A program made the position numbers and the translations under genes. From Ruminiclostridium cellobioparum DSM 1351 = ATCC 15832 (GTDB lineage Bacteria > Bacillota > Clostridia > Acetivibrionales > DSM-1351), in contig NZ_KK211291.1 of the NCBI RefSeq assembly GCF_000621505.1, positions 109,997 to 173,996 of the forward strand: DNA of 64,000 bases, written 5' to 3'. Position 1 is the first letter of the stretch, and each line of letters begins with the position of its first letter. The notes below the pieces were generated by a model, which worked only from the letters and a program-made list of their open reading frames with translations, searched no databases and was not told where the DNA came from. This document shows, piece after piece, positions 44,738-53,551 of the stretch.

Positions 44738-45115
44738 ATGTTTACAGATACCATAAAAAAATATATACTGGCCGGCTTGGGCTCCATAGCTTTGGCTTTG
44801 GGCATTATAGGCATTTTCGTTCCCGTTCTGCCGACGACACCTTTTTTGCTGTTGGCGTCATTTTGCTATGTCCGGAGTTCAAAAAGGCTTCATGGCTGGT
44901 TAATGAATCACAGAGTATTCGGCAGGTATTTGGAAAACTACATAACTCACAGAGCGGTGAAAAGAAGCGTGAAAATATACGCATTGGTTTGTTTGTGGAT
45001 TTCCATGTCTGTTTCCATATTTGTGGTAAAAAGTATTCATTTAACTGTACTTCTTTTGCTGATAGGTCTGGGGATCAGCATTCACCTGCTTAAACTGAAA
45101 ACAATAAAAGAGTAA
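44738..45115 (+). CDS. DUF454 (YbaN-like) inner-membrane protein
   Basis: This protein has about 125 residues from the ATG at 44738 (GGGGCAGGT upstream). It has an N-terminal helix containing the family mark GIIGIFVPVLPTTPFLLLASFCY, a charged middle and two C-terminal helices. YbaN-type proteins sit in the cytoplasmic membrane; their function is not settled. A terminator follows 20 bp after the stop. Confidence 0.88.
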   Translation: MFTDTIKKYILAGLGSIALALGIIGIFVPVLPTTPFLLLASFCYVRSSKRLHGWLMNHRVFGRYLENYITHRAVKRSVKIYALVCLWISMSVSIFVVKSIHLTVLLLLIGLGISIHLLKLKTIKE

Positions 45116-45134
45116 ATCATACGGATTTATAAAT

Positions 45135-45176
45135 AAAGCCGCAGAAAACCATAAAGTTATTGGGTTCTGCGGCTTT
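45135..45176 (+). terminator. terminator after the DUF454 gene
   Basis: A 12-bp stem (AAAGCCGCAGAA / TTCTGCGGCTTT) is followed by GCTTTAAC. It closes the serine hydrolase/DUF454 transcript. Confidence 0.75.
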
Positions 45177-45180
45177 GCTT

Positions 45181-45419
45181 TAACTTAACTCGTTGTGCCG
45201 ATTAATTTGAATTTTGCTTTACATATGTAATTTTTACATTAACTGGTAACTTCCATACTAACTTCATAAAATAAGGACGCACCCAAAACAATCTACCTCA
45301 ATTGTTTTTAACTGTGCATCTTATTTTATGAAGTTGTACTCGCGTACCAGTTGATTTTGATTAAAATCTATCTGTAAAGCAATACAAAATTTCAAATAGC
45401 ACAACAGGGTAACTTAACT
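45181..45419. repeat. long-hairpin intergenic repeat, copy B, with flanking direct repeats
   Basis: The element runs from GTTGTGCC (45192) to AGCACAACA (45406). The inner palindrome pairs ACTGGTAACTTCCATACTAA with GTACTCGCGTACCAGT and AACTTCATAAAATAAG with CTTATTTTATGAAGTT. The 10-mer TAACTTAACT stands at 45181-45190 and again at 45410-45419, which looks like a target-site duplication. It is the shortest copy, without the central insert of copy C. It fills the gap between two convergent operons. Confidence 0.8.
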
Positions 45420-46385
45420 TTACCTCTGGCTCTTATCATAAGGTATACCCTCGGCCTTTGGCGCTCTTGATTTCTTGGATGTAAACGCCAGCACCACCAT
45501 TGTGGCCAGATAAGGAAGCATTTTGTAGAAGGTCTGATTTATATCCAGAGCATCCAGGAAGGGGATAAGTGCAATGGAATAGGCCAGAGTACGCAGGAAG
45601 GCGAAGAAGAGGGCTGCAAACAAAATCTTTATTGGCTTCCACTGTCCGAAAATCATTACGGCAAGTGCAAGAAAACCGAAGCCTGCAACTCCCGTATGAC
45701 CGTTGATATTTCCGTCCATAACACCTACTGCGTAGAAAAATCCGCCCATTCCTCCCAGAATACCTGAAATACTCACACCTGCGTAACGCATAAAATAAAC
45801 ATTTATACCGACTGAATCGGCTGCATGGGGATGCTCACCGCAGGCCCTCAGGCGCAGGCCGAATTTTGTTTTGTAAAAGATTACAGTGGCTATCAGCAGG
45901 AAAAACAGGCCTATATACACGGTGATATAAGTATTCTGAAAAAACATTCTGCCCAGTATGGGGATATCCTTTAAACCAGGTACACCTTTAAGGTAAAAGT
46001 CAACGTCGGTAGTTATTCCGTCGCTGTTGAAATACATTTTGGCAAAAAGCAGCATGGCAGCAGGAACCAGCATATTTAATGCCGTACCTGTAATTGTCTG
46101 ATCTGCTTTCATGTTCACGGCTGCAAAGGACAGCAGCAGGGAATATATAAAGCCGGCCACTGCGGCCACAACCATGCCCAGAAGCAGTATCAGCTGCGGG
46201 TCCATGGAATTGCCCTGAATCAGGTAAACAAACAGACAGCCGAACAGGGCACCGAACATCATGATACCTTCAAGCGCGATATTTATTACACCGCTGCGTT
46301 CGCTAAACATACCGCCCAGCGCTACCAGAAGCAGTGGAATGGCTACCGGAAGCGTATTTTGAATCAAATAGTATATAGTGTCCAT
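45420..46385 (-). CDS. nucleoside ABC transporter permease (NupQ/YufQ-like)
   Basis: This 321-residue membrane protein of the BPD_transp_2 family has about eight to ten helices. The signature SERSGVINIALEGIMMFGALFG and a later AGVSISGILGGMGGFFYAVG are characteristic. It is the last gene of a four-gene BMP-type operon and starts 3 bp after the other permease. Related systems import purine or pyrimidine nucleosides. Confidence 0.92.
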   Translation of the reverse strand: MDTIYYLIQNTLPVAIPLLLVALGGMFSERSGVINIALEGIMMFGALFGCLFVYLIQGNSMDPQLILLLGMVVAAVAGFIYSLLLSFAAVNMKADQTITGTALNMLVPAAMLLFAKMYFNSDGITTDVDFYLKGVPGLKDIPILGRMFFQNTYITVYIGLFFLLIATVIFYKTKFGLRLRACGEHPHAADSVGINVYFMRYAGVSISGILGGMGGFFYAVGVMDGNINGHTGVAGFGFLALAVMIFGQWKPIKILFAALFFAFLRTLAYSIALIPFLDALDINQTFYKMLPYLATMVVLAFTSKKSRAPKAEGIPYDKSQR

Positions 46386-46388
46386 AAT

Positions 46389-47579
46389 TTACGCCTCCCC
46401 CTTTTTATCAACTTGCTGCGATTTATTCAAGTCGGCCGCATTTTCAAAGGTTCCCGGGTCACCTTGACCTTTGTTGCTTCTGCGCCTCTTTAACATTTTT
46501 ACAACCGTTGAATTCATTAACATTGCAAAGGCGGAGAAATAAATGATTACGGCGATTACCACATCAATGATTTCAGGCTTGAAACCGTACAGGCTTGCAA
46601 GAGTTCCACCCCGCTGAATATGAGAAACAAAAATGGCCGAGAAAATAATACCCACGGGACTGTTGTTTCCCAGCAGTGCTACCGCGATACCGTTAAAACC
46701 GTTTGCCGCTATAACATTTATAGGCTCATAGGTCATGCTGCTGCCGGCTATGGTGGATGGGGCCAATATGGCAAATGCTCCGCCAAGTCCTGCCATTGCT
46801 CCTGCAATAACCATTGTAAGTATTATATTCCGCTTGCCGTTCATACCTGCATAGCTTGCAGCGTATTTATTGTAGCCGGTGGCTTTAAGCTCGTAACCGA
46901 AGGTAGTTTTATTCAATATAATGTATAAAATCAACGCTACGGCAACTCCGATTATAAAGGAAATGTTCAGGCTGGAATTCTTTATACCCAGTGAGGGCAG
47001 CTGTGCCGAAGCCGGCAGGTATGCCGTTCTGGTCTTGGAGGAAATATACATTGCCGCATTTCCCTGAATAAGCATGTCCACCAGATACATACCTATATAG
47101 TTGAACATAATGGAGGTAATAACCTCGTTTACATTGAGCAGAGCCTTGAATATGCCGGGGATAAAGCCCCACAGCATTCCGCCGGCCATACCTGCCAGAA
47201 CGCATACGAGCCAGTGGAGACCGGGGGGCAATTCCCACATAAAGCCCACATACAGCGCAAAGAACATGCCCATGGTATACTGGCCCGAGGCTCCGATATT
47301 GAACAGTCCCATTTTAAAGGCGAAGCCCACAGCCAGACCGGTCATCAATATGGGTGTGGCAAAGTAGAATACGTCGCCTAAACGTTTCAGGCCGCCAACC
47401 AGTACCATTTGAAAGCCTGCCGATGCATTGGCGGGGCTTGCAACAAGCATTACAATAAAGCCGAATATGAGGCCCAAAAATATTGCCAGCAGTGCAGCTG
47501 TAAAGGCCGAAAATCCCTTAAGGCCCGTCAGCCTTTTAAAATCAACTTTTCTGGATGAAGAAACTGTATTGTTACGCAT
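46389..47579 (-). CDS. nucleoside ABC transporter permease (NupP/YufP-like)
   Basis: This 396-residue BPD_transp_2 permease has a cytoplasmic N-terminus, about nine helices and a polar C-terminal tail (RRRSNKGQGDPGTF). Family marks include AGLAVGFAFKMGLFNIGASGQY and NVIAANGFNGIAVALLG. Its start overlaps the end of the ATPase gene by 8 bp, so translation is coupled. Confidence 0.92.
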   Translation of the reverse strand: MRNNTVSSSRKVDFKRLTGLKGFSAFTAALLAIFLGLIFGFIVMLVASPANASAGFQMVLVGGLKRLGDVFYFATPILMTGLAVGFAFKMGLFNIGASGQYTMGMFFALYVGFMWELPPGLHWLVCVLAGMAGGMLWGFIPGIFKALLNVNEVITSIMFNYIGMYLVDMLIQGNAAMYISSKTRTAYLPASAQLPSLGIKNSSLNISFIIGVAVALILYIILNKTTFGYELKATGYNKYAASYAGMNGKRNIILTMVIAGAMAGLGGAFAILAPSTIAGSSMTYEPINVIAANGFNGIAVALLGNNSPVGIIFSAIFVSHIQRGGTLASLYGFKPEIIDVVIAVIIYFSAFAMLMNSTVVKMLKRRRSNKGQGDPGTFENAADLNKSQQVDKKGEA

Positions 47580-49116
47580 TTTCGATCTCCTTTACAGTGT
47601 TACGTTTTGCACCTGACATGTAAAGTCCAAGTTCCTGAACTGTTGTTGTTTTTGGATCCAGCTCCCCGACTATTTCACCCTCATACATTACGAGAATGCG
47701 GTCACTTACATTCATGACCTCATCAAGCTCCAGGGATACCAGTAAAACAGCTTTTCCCGCATCACGGGTTGCGACCAGCTGTCTGTGAATGTACTCGATG
47801 GCTCCCACATCAAGACCGCGGGTAGGTTGGACAGCCACAAGCAGTTGATGACGCTTGTCGATTTCCCGCGCTACGATGGCCTTCTGCTGATTGCCGCCAG
47901 ACATGCTCCGGACAACGGTTTCTGGGCCTTGTCCACTGCGCACGTCATATTGTTCAATAAGTTTCTCAGAATAGGAGCGCACAGCCGAGCTCTTTATAAA
48001 ACCGGATTGCTGGAACTCAGGTTCCCAGTAACGCTGTAAAACCATATTCTCCTCAAGGGAATAATCCAGTACAAGACCGTGCTTGTGCCTGTCCTCGGGA
48101 ATGTGGCTCATACCTGTTTTGGAACGGGTACGGATGGACGCTTTAGTTATATTTGTATCACAGAGTTTAATGCTTCCTTCACTTAACTTTTCCAGGCCGG
48201 TAAGCCCCGACACAAACTCCGTCTGGCCATTTCCGTCAATACCTGCCAGACAGACGATCTCACCTGCTCTGACATCAAAGGAAACATTTTTAACTGCATT
48301 GTTCTTATGGGTTTTGGAAGGGACGGTTACATTTTGAACCGAAAGAACAACCTTTCCCGGGTTGGCATCCTTCTTGTCAACTTTAAAGGTAACATCTCTT
48401 CCAACCATCATTCTTGACAGTTCTTCCTTATTGGTATCCTTTATGGCAACGGTACCTTTGTATTTTCCCTTCCACAAAACAGTACAACGGTCGGCCACTG
48501 CCATGATCTCGTTCAATTTATGGGTTATAAACAATATTGATTTTCCCTCTCTGGCAAAACCCCGCATTATTTCCATAAGCTCGTCGATTTCCTGCGGGGT
48601 CAGAACTGCAGTGGGCTCGTCGAAAATCAAGATATCATTGTCACGATACAGCATTTTTAGAATTTCCACACGCTGCTGCATGCCCACAGAAATTTTTTCA
48701 ATCAGCGCATCGGGATTGACCTTCAAACCATACTTTTCACTCAGACGCAATACTTTTTCTCTTGCTTCCTTTTTCTGAATGAAGCCGGCTTTGCTTGGCT
48801 CAACACCTAAAATAATATTCTCTAAAACTGTGAAGATTTCGACAAGCTTGAAATGCTGATGCACCATACCTATTCCAAGGGCATTGGCATCGTTGGGGTT
48901 ATTGATTTTGACAGGCTTTCCGTTCATTTTGATTTCGCCTTTTTCGGCCTGGTACAGACCAAAAAGAATACTCATAAGAGTTGATTTACCGGCACCGTTT
49001 TCTCCCAGCAGGGCATGAATTTCACCCTTTTTTAACCGCAGGGTTATATTGTCGTTTGCTATAATTCCCGGAAACTCTTTTGTAATATTGAGCATTTCAA
49101 TAATAAATTCTTCCAT
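47572..49116 (-). CDS. nucleoside ABC transporter ATPase with two ABC domains (NupO/YufO-like)
   Basis: This 514-residue protein has two tandem ABC domains. The first has Walker [15 protein letters not shown], signature VGMQQRVEI and Walker [12 protein letters not shown]. The second has a degenerate Walker A ([11 protein letters not shown]) and signature [10 protein letters not shown], as in sugar and nucleoside ABC ATPases. It powers the two permeases downstream. A hairpin separates it from the binding-protein gene. Confidence 0.95.
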   Translation of the reverse strand: MEEFIIEMLNITKEFPGIIANDNITLRLKKGEIHALLGENGAGKSTLMSILFGLYQAEKGEIKMNGKPVKINNPNDANALGIGMVHQHFKLVEIFTVLENIILGVEPSKAGFIQKKEAREKVLRLSEKYGLKVNPDALIEKISVGMQQRVEILKMLYRDNDILIFDEPTAVLTPQEIDELMEIMRGFAREGKSILFITHKLNEIMAVADRCTVLWKGKYKGTVAIKDTNKEELSRMMVGRDVTFKVDKKDANPGKVVLSVQNVTVPSKTHKNNAVKNVSFDVRAGEIVCLAGIDGNGQTEFVSGLTGLEKLSEGSIKLCDTNITKASIRTRSKTGMSHIPEDRHKHGLVLDYSLEENMVLQRYWEPEFQQSGFIKSSAVRSYSEKLIEQYDVRSGQGPETVVRSMSGGNQQKAIVAREIDKRHQLLVAVQPTRGLDVGAIEYIHRQLVATRDAGKAVLLVSLELDEVMNVSDRILVMYEGEIVGELDPKTTTVQELGLYMSGAKRNTVKEIENA

Positions 49117-49254
49117 AAGTTTAAGCTCCCCGTCTGCGTGCTCTGCACGTAGTAAAAAATTGTAGCGTATTGTGAGATGTTACACATATATAATAAATTA
49201 TTTTTAAACAAAAAGAAAGGTAGCAAAGCCACATTGCATTTTTTTACATACAAT

Positions 49255-49284
49255 TAAAGGGGAAGGTTTTTCCTTCCCCTTTAA
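49255..49284 (-). promoter_or_regulatory. intercistronic hairpin between BMP lipoprotein and ATPase genes
   Basis: A perfect 12-13-bp stem (TAAAGGGGAAGG / CCTTCCCCTTTA) encloses a 5-base T loop. It is 37 bases after the BMP stop codon on the reverse strand and is followed by TTGTATG, a weak T-run. It probably causes partial termination or mRNA protection, so that the binding protein is made in excess. Confidence 0.6.
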
Positions 49285-49321
49285 GACACTTAATGATAAG
49301 GCTGTACAGTAATTATTTTTA

Positions 49322-50482
49322 TTATCTTACTGTAACCTTAACCTTCTTGAGGTTCAATTGTGAAGTGAGTTCATCTGCTGTGGCATATCCGGTTTTAGCA
49401 GCAACATTGATAGTATTGATGGGTTTTACCGAACCGTCTTTGAGTGTTGCCAATACGCCTTCATAATCAGCTTTCTTGAAGGATTTGAATCTGTCAAAGG
49501 CATCTGCCTTTTCATCTCCGATTACAACAGTCGGGAGTCCTATACCATCATTCTTGGAATCAAATATGGTAGTTTTACCTGCATAAGTATCCCATTTGTT
49601 ATCCTTGTAAATGGATTCAAGCACATGGTAAACAGAACCGCCAAGTTCCTTCATTGCAGAGGTTATAACCGTATCGCTGTCATATCTCTGGTCGACGTCA
49701 ACACCTATAACCTTTTTACCTGCTTCTTTTGCAGCTGACATAACACTCTTGCCCACCGATCCTCCGCAGGCAAAAATAACGTCGGCACCTTCCTGGTAAA
49801 TGGTCTTTGCCGTAGCCTTGTTGGTATCTGTTTCGGCAAAGTCTCCGGTATAGTGATAAGTAACTGAAACCGAACCATCACCCAGGCCTAATTTAGCAGC
49901 AGCAGCTTCAGCTCCCTGAAGGAAACCGTAGCCGTAAGCCTGAACAGCAGGAACTGCCATACCGCCCATGAAACCAAGCTTTGTCATGCCGTCGGTAACA
50001 GCTGCATAACCTGCCAGGTAACCTGGTTCCTGTTCAGCATATTTAACACTGGCTACATTGGATTTTATATCTGGTGGAGCGCCCTCCTCCGCCTTATGAG
50101 GTACTCCGTCTAAAAGTATGAATTTTACATCCGGATATTTGGTCTGAGCTTCGTATACAGGTACTTCAAACAAAAACCCTGGTGTTACGATAGTCTTTGC
50201 TCCGCCTGTTACAGCGAGGTCAATAGCTGCAAGATAACCTGCATCCGAGGCTTCTTCAGGCTTGTAATACTTGTGGGAAACTTTGTTTTCATCGGCGAAT
50301 TTTACCACACCCTCCCAGGAACCCTGGTTAAATGATTTGTCGTCAATATTGCCTTTGTCGGTAATCAGTGCGATTTCAAACTTGCCGTTGTTGTCAGAGC
50401 CTGTGCCAGCGTTAGCACCGCAGCCGGTGAACATTACAGCTGACATTACAAGAGCCATTCCTATTGCTAAAATCCTCTTCAT
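49322..50482 (-). CDS. BMP family nucleoside-binding lipoprotein
   Basis: This 386-residue protein has a lipoprotein signal ending in FTGC (C20) and a Gly/Asn/Ser linker. The BMP domain contains ALITDKGNIDDKSFNQGSWEG, then GFLGGMAVPAVQAYGYGFLQGA-like and VIFACGGSVGKSVMSAA segments. The homologues TmpC/PnrA and NupN bind purine nucleosides. GGGAGG precedes the ATG. It is the first gene of the four-gene operon. Confidence 0.94.
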   Translation of the reverse strand: MKRILAIGMALVMSAVMFTGCGANAGTGSDNNGKFEIALITDKGNIDDKSFNQGSWEGVVKFADENKVSHKYYKPEEASDAGYLAAIDLAVTGGAKTIVTPGFLFEVPVYEAQTKYPDVKFILLDGVPHKAEEGAPPDIKSNVASVKYAEQEPGYLAGYAAVTDGMTKLGFMGGMAVPAVQAYGYGFLQGAEAAAAKLGLGDGSVSVTYHYTGDFAETDTNKATAKTIYQEGADVIFACGGSVGKSVMSAAKEAGKKVIGVDVDQRYDSDTVITSAMKELGGSVYHVLESIYKDNKWDTYAGKTTIFDSKNDGIGLPTVVIGDEKADAFDRFKSFKKADYEGVLATLKDGSVKPINTINVAAKTGYATADELTSQLNLKKVKVTVR

Positions 50483-50524
50483 TAAAATGTGCCTCCCTAT
50501 TTTTTTGTTTTGTATTTCATTTAT

Positions 50525-50554
50525 ATTGTAGCATCCCTTGTTAATTCAATACAA
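50525..50554 (-). promoter_or_regulatory. candidate promoter of the nucleoside transporter operon
   Basis: On the reverse strand TTGTAT (50554-50549), an 18-bp spacer and TACAAT (50530-50525) lie about 45 bp before the BMP start codon. No purine riboswitch is visible in the leader. Confidence 0.5.
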
Positions 50555-50787
50555 TATAATCCAACCTTAAATTTTGAAAATTATCCTAATTTAGCATGTA
50601 TTCATTTCATAAATAATATGTAATGGCAGAAAGGTTTTTTCAATATTTCCCTATTGCCCGGGTTGGACCATTTGATTTTACATAAAGTCAATTACGGTTG
50701 AAACCTCTGTCTTTCAGGCGATAGTAATTGAAGAAAAGGTCACTGTAAACAGTGCGGTACCTACCGCCTTATCAGCGGCACAAATGA

Positions 50788-50991
50788 ATATTCGGCATAT
50801 TAGGGACTCTTATTATAACGGTTTTCTTCATACCTCCGTACTGGCCGAATAATGAAAAAGTTCTTGGCATTGTGACCTCCGGAGGCAGCATGAATGTGAG
50901 TATTCAGTATCAGCCCTCCGCCATTGAACCTTCAATAGTCAGTACGGTTTGGAGTGCCGCCCGGAAGTGTCTCGAGGAGGCGGTAGGATAA
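50788..50991 (+). pseudogene. C-terminal gene remnant
   Basis: An open frame without a start codon reads PPYWPNNEKVLGIVTSGGSM and ends WSAARKCLEEAVG with a stop at 50989-50991. It resembles the end of a condensation-type acyltransferase, from memory and with low certainty. Stops upstream in the frame show it is broken. It lies between the BMP promoter and repeat copy C. Confidence 0.35.
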
Positions 50992-50992
50992 T

Positions 50993-51330
50993 TTGCGCAA
51001 AATAAAATTTAATTTTGCTTTACAGATAGATTTATTTAGAATCAACAGGTGCGCGAGGACAACTTCATAAAATAAAATGCACGGTTAAAAAGAATTACGT
51101 TAAATTGTCGACGAAGGTAAAGAGGTTTTGCCGGCAAAGCAGCAGGACGCTGCTTTGAGCTTCAAATCGAGACAGGATGTCGAGTTTGAGCGACGGCAAA
51201 ACCTCTTTAAATGAGGCGGTACAATTTTCGTAATTGTTTTGGGTGCATTCTTATTTTATGAAGTTAGTACGGAAGTTACCAGTTGATATAAAAAATTATA
51301 TAGTTAAAGCAAAATTAGTACAGCACGCTA
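50993..51330. repeat. long-hairpin intergenic repeat, copy C (longest)
   Basis: The ends TTGCGC...TTTTGCTTTACAG and GTTAAAGCAAAATTAGTACAG are inverted copies. AACTTCATAAAATAAAATGC (51061-) pairs with GCATTCTTATTTTATGAAGT (51245-). The orientation is opposite to copy B. The centre holds AAGAGGTTTTGCCG/CGGCAAAACCTCTT around two small hairpins with GGA in the loop (GCAGC-AGGAC-GCTGC and GACA-GGA-TGTC). No coding frame is evident. The rest of 51331-51509 shows no feature that I can name apart from the RBS of the next gene. Confidence 0.75.
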
Positions 51331-51509
51331 ATTTAAAGTACTGGCCTCAGGTGGTATTATTATGTTGATTAGCAGCTTATAAGTATTTATAATATTATAT
51401 AGTGTTGTATTACTTGAAAGTAAATTGTGCCGAGTATTATCAAGTATTATGTAGTACGGTCGAATAAAAATATTTTTGTCTTTTATGGTAGAACGGGAGG
51501 AAATCAGAA

Positions 51510-53147
51510 ATGCCTATTACTGAAATATTATCTAAAAATGCCGGATTATACGGATCAGAGACATGCCTTACCGAAATAAATCTTGATCTCCAGGACAGTC
51601 ACAACGTTATATGGAAGGAATATGAACTGATAGAGAACAATCCTGCCGGAGAATACCGGCGCGATATGACCTGGCGCGTCTTTGACGAAAAAGCCAACAG
51701 GATGGCCAATCTGCTGCTGAAGAGGGGAATCCAAAAAGGTGACAAGGTGGCTATTCTCATGATGAACTGCCTTGAGTGGCTGCCAATATACTTTGGAATC
51801 CTCAAAGCCGGTGCCATCGCAGTACCCATGAACTTCCGCTACACTGCCGAAGAAATCAAATATTGCCTTGAGCTGTCGGAAACCTCCTCGTTGGTTTTCG
51901 GACCTGAGTTCATAGGCAGGATTGAATCCATATATGATCAGATACCACAGGTAAAAACCCTGTTTTTTGCCGGAGAAAACCGTCCGACTTTTGCGGAAAA
52001 TTATGACCGTCTTACCGCAAACTGTTCCTCCGAGGCTCCTGATATAAAGCTGACCGATGAGGACGATGCGGCCATATATTTCTCTTCGGGGACAACGGGC
52101 TTTCCAAAAGCGATTTTACATACGCACAGGAGCTTGATGTCAGCCTGTTATACAGAATACCACCACCACGGACAGACTCGCGATGACAATTTTCTTTGCA
52201 TTCCTCCGCTCTATCATACCGGAGCCAAGATGCACTGGTTCGGAAGCTTTCTGGCAGGCAGCAAAGCAGTGATTCTGCGCGGAATAAAACCTGAATGGAT
52301 TCTCAAAACGGTGTCGGAGGAGAGGATAACCATTGTCTGGCTGCTGGTGCCCTGGGCGCAGGATATTCTTGACGCTCTGGACAGGGGAGAGGTCAGACTT
52401 GAGGATTATGAGCTTTCCCAGTGGAGGCTGATGCATATAGGTGCCCAGCCCGTTCCTCCAAGCCTTATCCGCCGCTGGAAGCAATACTTCCCGCACCACC
52501 AGTACGATACCAACTATGGACTGAGCGAATCCATCGGCCCCGGCTGTGTGCATTTGGGAGTTGAAAATATACACAAGGTTGGTGCCATAGGTATTCCGGG
52601 ACATGAATGGGAAGTCAGAATTACCGACGAAAACGGTATTCCGGTTTCACAGGGTCAGGTGGGAGAGCTGGCTGTAAAGGGCCCCGGAGTTATGAAATGC
52701 TACTTTAACGATCCTGAAGCCACTGCTGCCGTCCTTAAGGAAGGGTGGCTGTTTACCGGAGATATGGCCAGAATGGATGAAGACGGCTTCATATATCTGG
52801 TTGACAGGAAGAAGGATGTCATCATAAGCGGGGGAGAAAACATATATCCGGTTCAGATAGAAGATTTCCTCAGGGCGCACAAGGCAATAAAGGATGTGGC
52901 GGTTATCGGCCTGCCCGACAAGCGGCAGGGGGAAATCGCGGCGGCCATTATTGAGCTCAAGTCCGACTGTGCCTGTACGACAGAGGAAATCGAAGCCTTC
53001 TGTGCTCCGATGCCCCGTTATAAACGCCCTAAAAAGGTTATATTTGATACAGTACCCCGCAATCCAACGGGAAAGATAGAAAAGCCCAGGCTGAGGGAGA
53101 AATTCGGAGCATCCAGCCTGGTAGCGGCTCAAAATGAAATAAAGTAA
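51510..53147 (+). CDS. AMP-forming acyl-CoA synthetase (class I adenylate-forming ligase)
   Basis: This 545-residue protein has the AMP-binding motifs YFSSGTTGFPKA (P-loop), YGLSESIGPG, TGDMARMDEDGFIYLVDRKKD and the catalytic Lys in NPTGKIEKP. It resembles CaiC/FadD-like medium- or long-chain acyl-CoA ligases. It activates a carboxylic acid with ATP and joins it to CoA. No beta-oxidation genes are adjacent, so the substrate is unknown. GGGAGG precedes the ATG. Confidence 0.92.
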   Translation: MPITEILSKNAGLYGSETCLTEINLDLQDSHNVIWKEYELIENNPAGEYRRDMTWRVFDEKANRMANLLLKRGIQKGDKVAILMMNCLEWLPIYFGILKAGAIAVPMNFRYTAEEIKYCLELSETSSLVFGPEFIGRIESIYDQIPQVKTLFFAGENRPTFAENYDRLTANCSSEAPDIKLTDEDDAAIYFSSGTTGFPKAILHTHRSLMSACYTEYHHHGQTRDDNFLCIPPLYHTGAKMHWFGSFLAGSKAVILRGIKPEWILKTVSEERITIVWLLVPWAQDILDALDRGEVRLEDYELSQWRLMHIGAQPVPPSLIRRWKQYFPHHQYDTNYGLSESIGPGCVHLGVENIHKVGAIGIPGHEWEVRITDENGIPVSQGQVGELAVKGPGVMKCYFNDPEATAAVLKEGWLFTGDMARMDEDGFIYLVDRKKDVIISGGENIYPVQIEDFLRAHKAIKDVAVIGLPDKRQGEIAAAIIELKSDCACTTEEIEAFCAPMPRYKRPKKVIFDTVPRNPTGKIEKPRLREKFGASSLVAAQNEIK

Positions 53148-53157
53148 TAAATATTTA

Positions 53158-53186
53158 TTGACATTTTGCATATTATAAATTAATAT
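53158..53186 (+). promoter_or_regulatory. promoter of the T-box leader
   Basis: TTGACA (53158-53163), a 17-bp spacer and TAATAT (53181-53186) form a strong promoter directly after the acyl-CoA ligase stop codon. Transcription would start near 53193. Confidence 0.8.
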
Positions 53187-53199
53187 TACTAAAAAACGG

Positions 53200-53509
53200 A
53201 CACATGACAAAATAGCGTTGACAAGGAGGAGTACATACTCACCGGAAGCAAAGAGAGAAGATGGTTGGTGGAAATCTTCGTGAAGGAGGTATGGAAGTAG
53301 CCTTTGAGCTGTGAACCGAAAGGAGCGATCCCAGTAGGCTTCAACGGAGATTTCCACCGTTACGGGGAAAGCGATATCGGATAAGTTAACAGGTTTGTGA
53401 TTATCCCGTATTGACAGAGTGCAGATAGTTTATCTGAATTTAGGTGGTACCGCGGACGTATGTAATCCGCCCTAAGCTTTAAGAAATTAAAGCCCAGGGC
53501 GGATTTTTT
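53200..53509 (+). ncRNA. T-box leader specific for tRNA-Val
   Basis: CAAGG-AGGAGTA-CATAC (from ~53222) pairs with GTATG-GAAGTAG-CCTTTG (~53289-53306) to form the specifier loop. The codon read opposite AGTA is GTA (53297-53299), Val. The antiterminator bulge consensus AGGTGGTACCGCGG is at 53443-53456; its TGGT matches an acceptor end ACCA, the discriminator A of tRNA-Val. The competing terminator is TCCGCCCT/AGGGCGGA with TTTTTT (53465-53509). Uncharged tRNA-Val would allow read-through into the valS gene. Confidence 0.92.
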
Positions 53510-53551
53510 GTTGTGTTTCGTGAAAATCCGAAGCAGTGGAGGAGGACTGTT

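Noticed and set aside
50483-50700. Purine riboswitch before the nucleoside transporter operon
   Set aside because: No conserved three-way junction core sequence is visible on the reverse strand; only a promoter-like pair was found.
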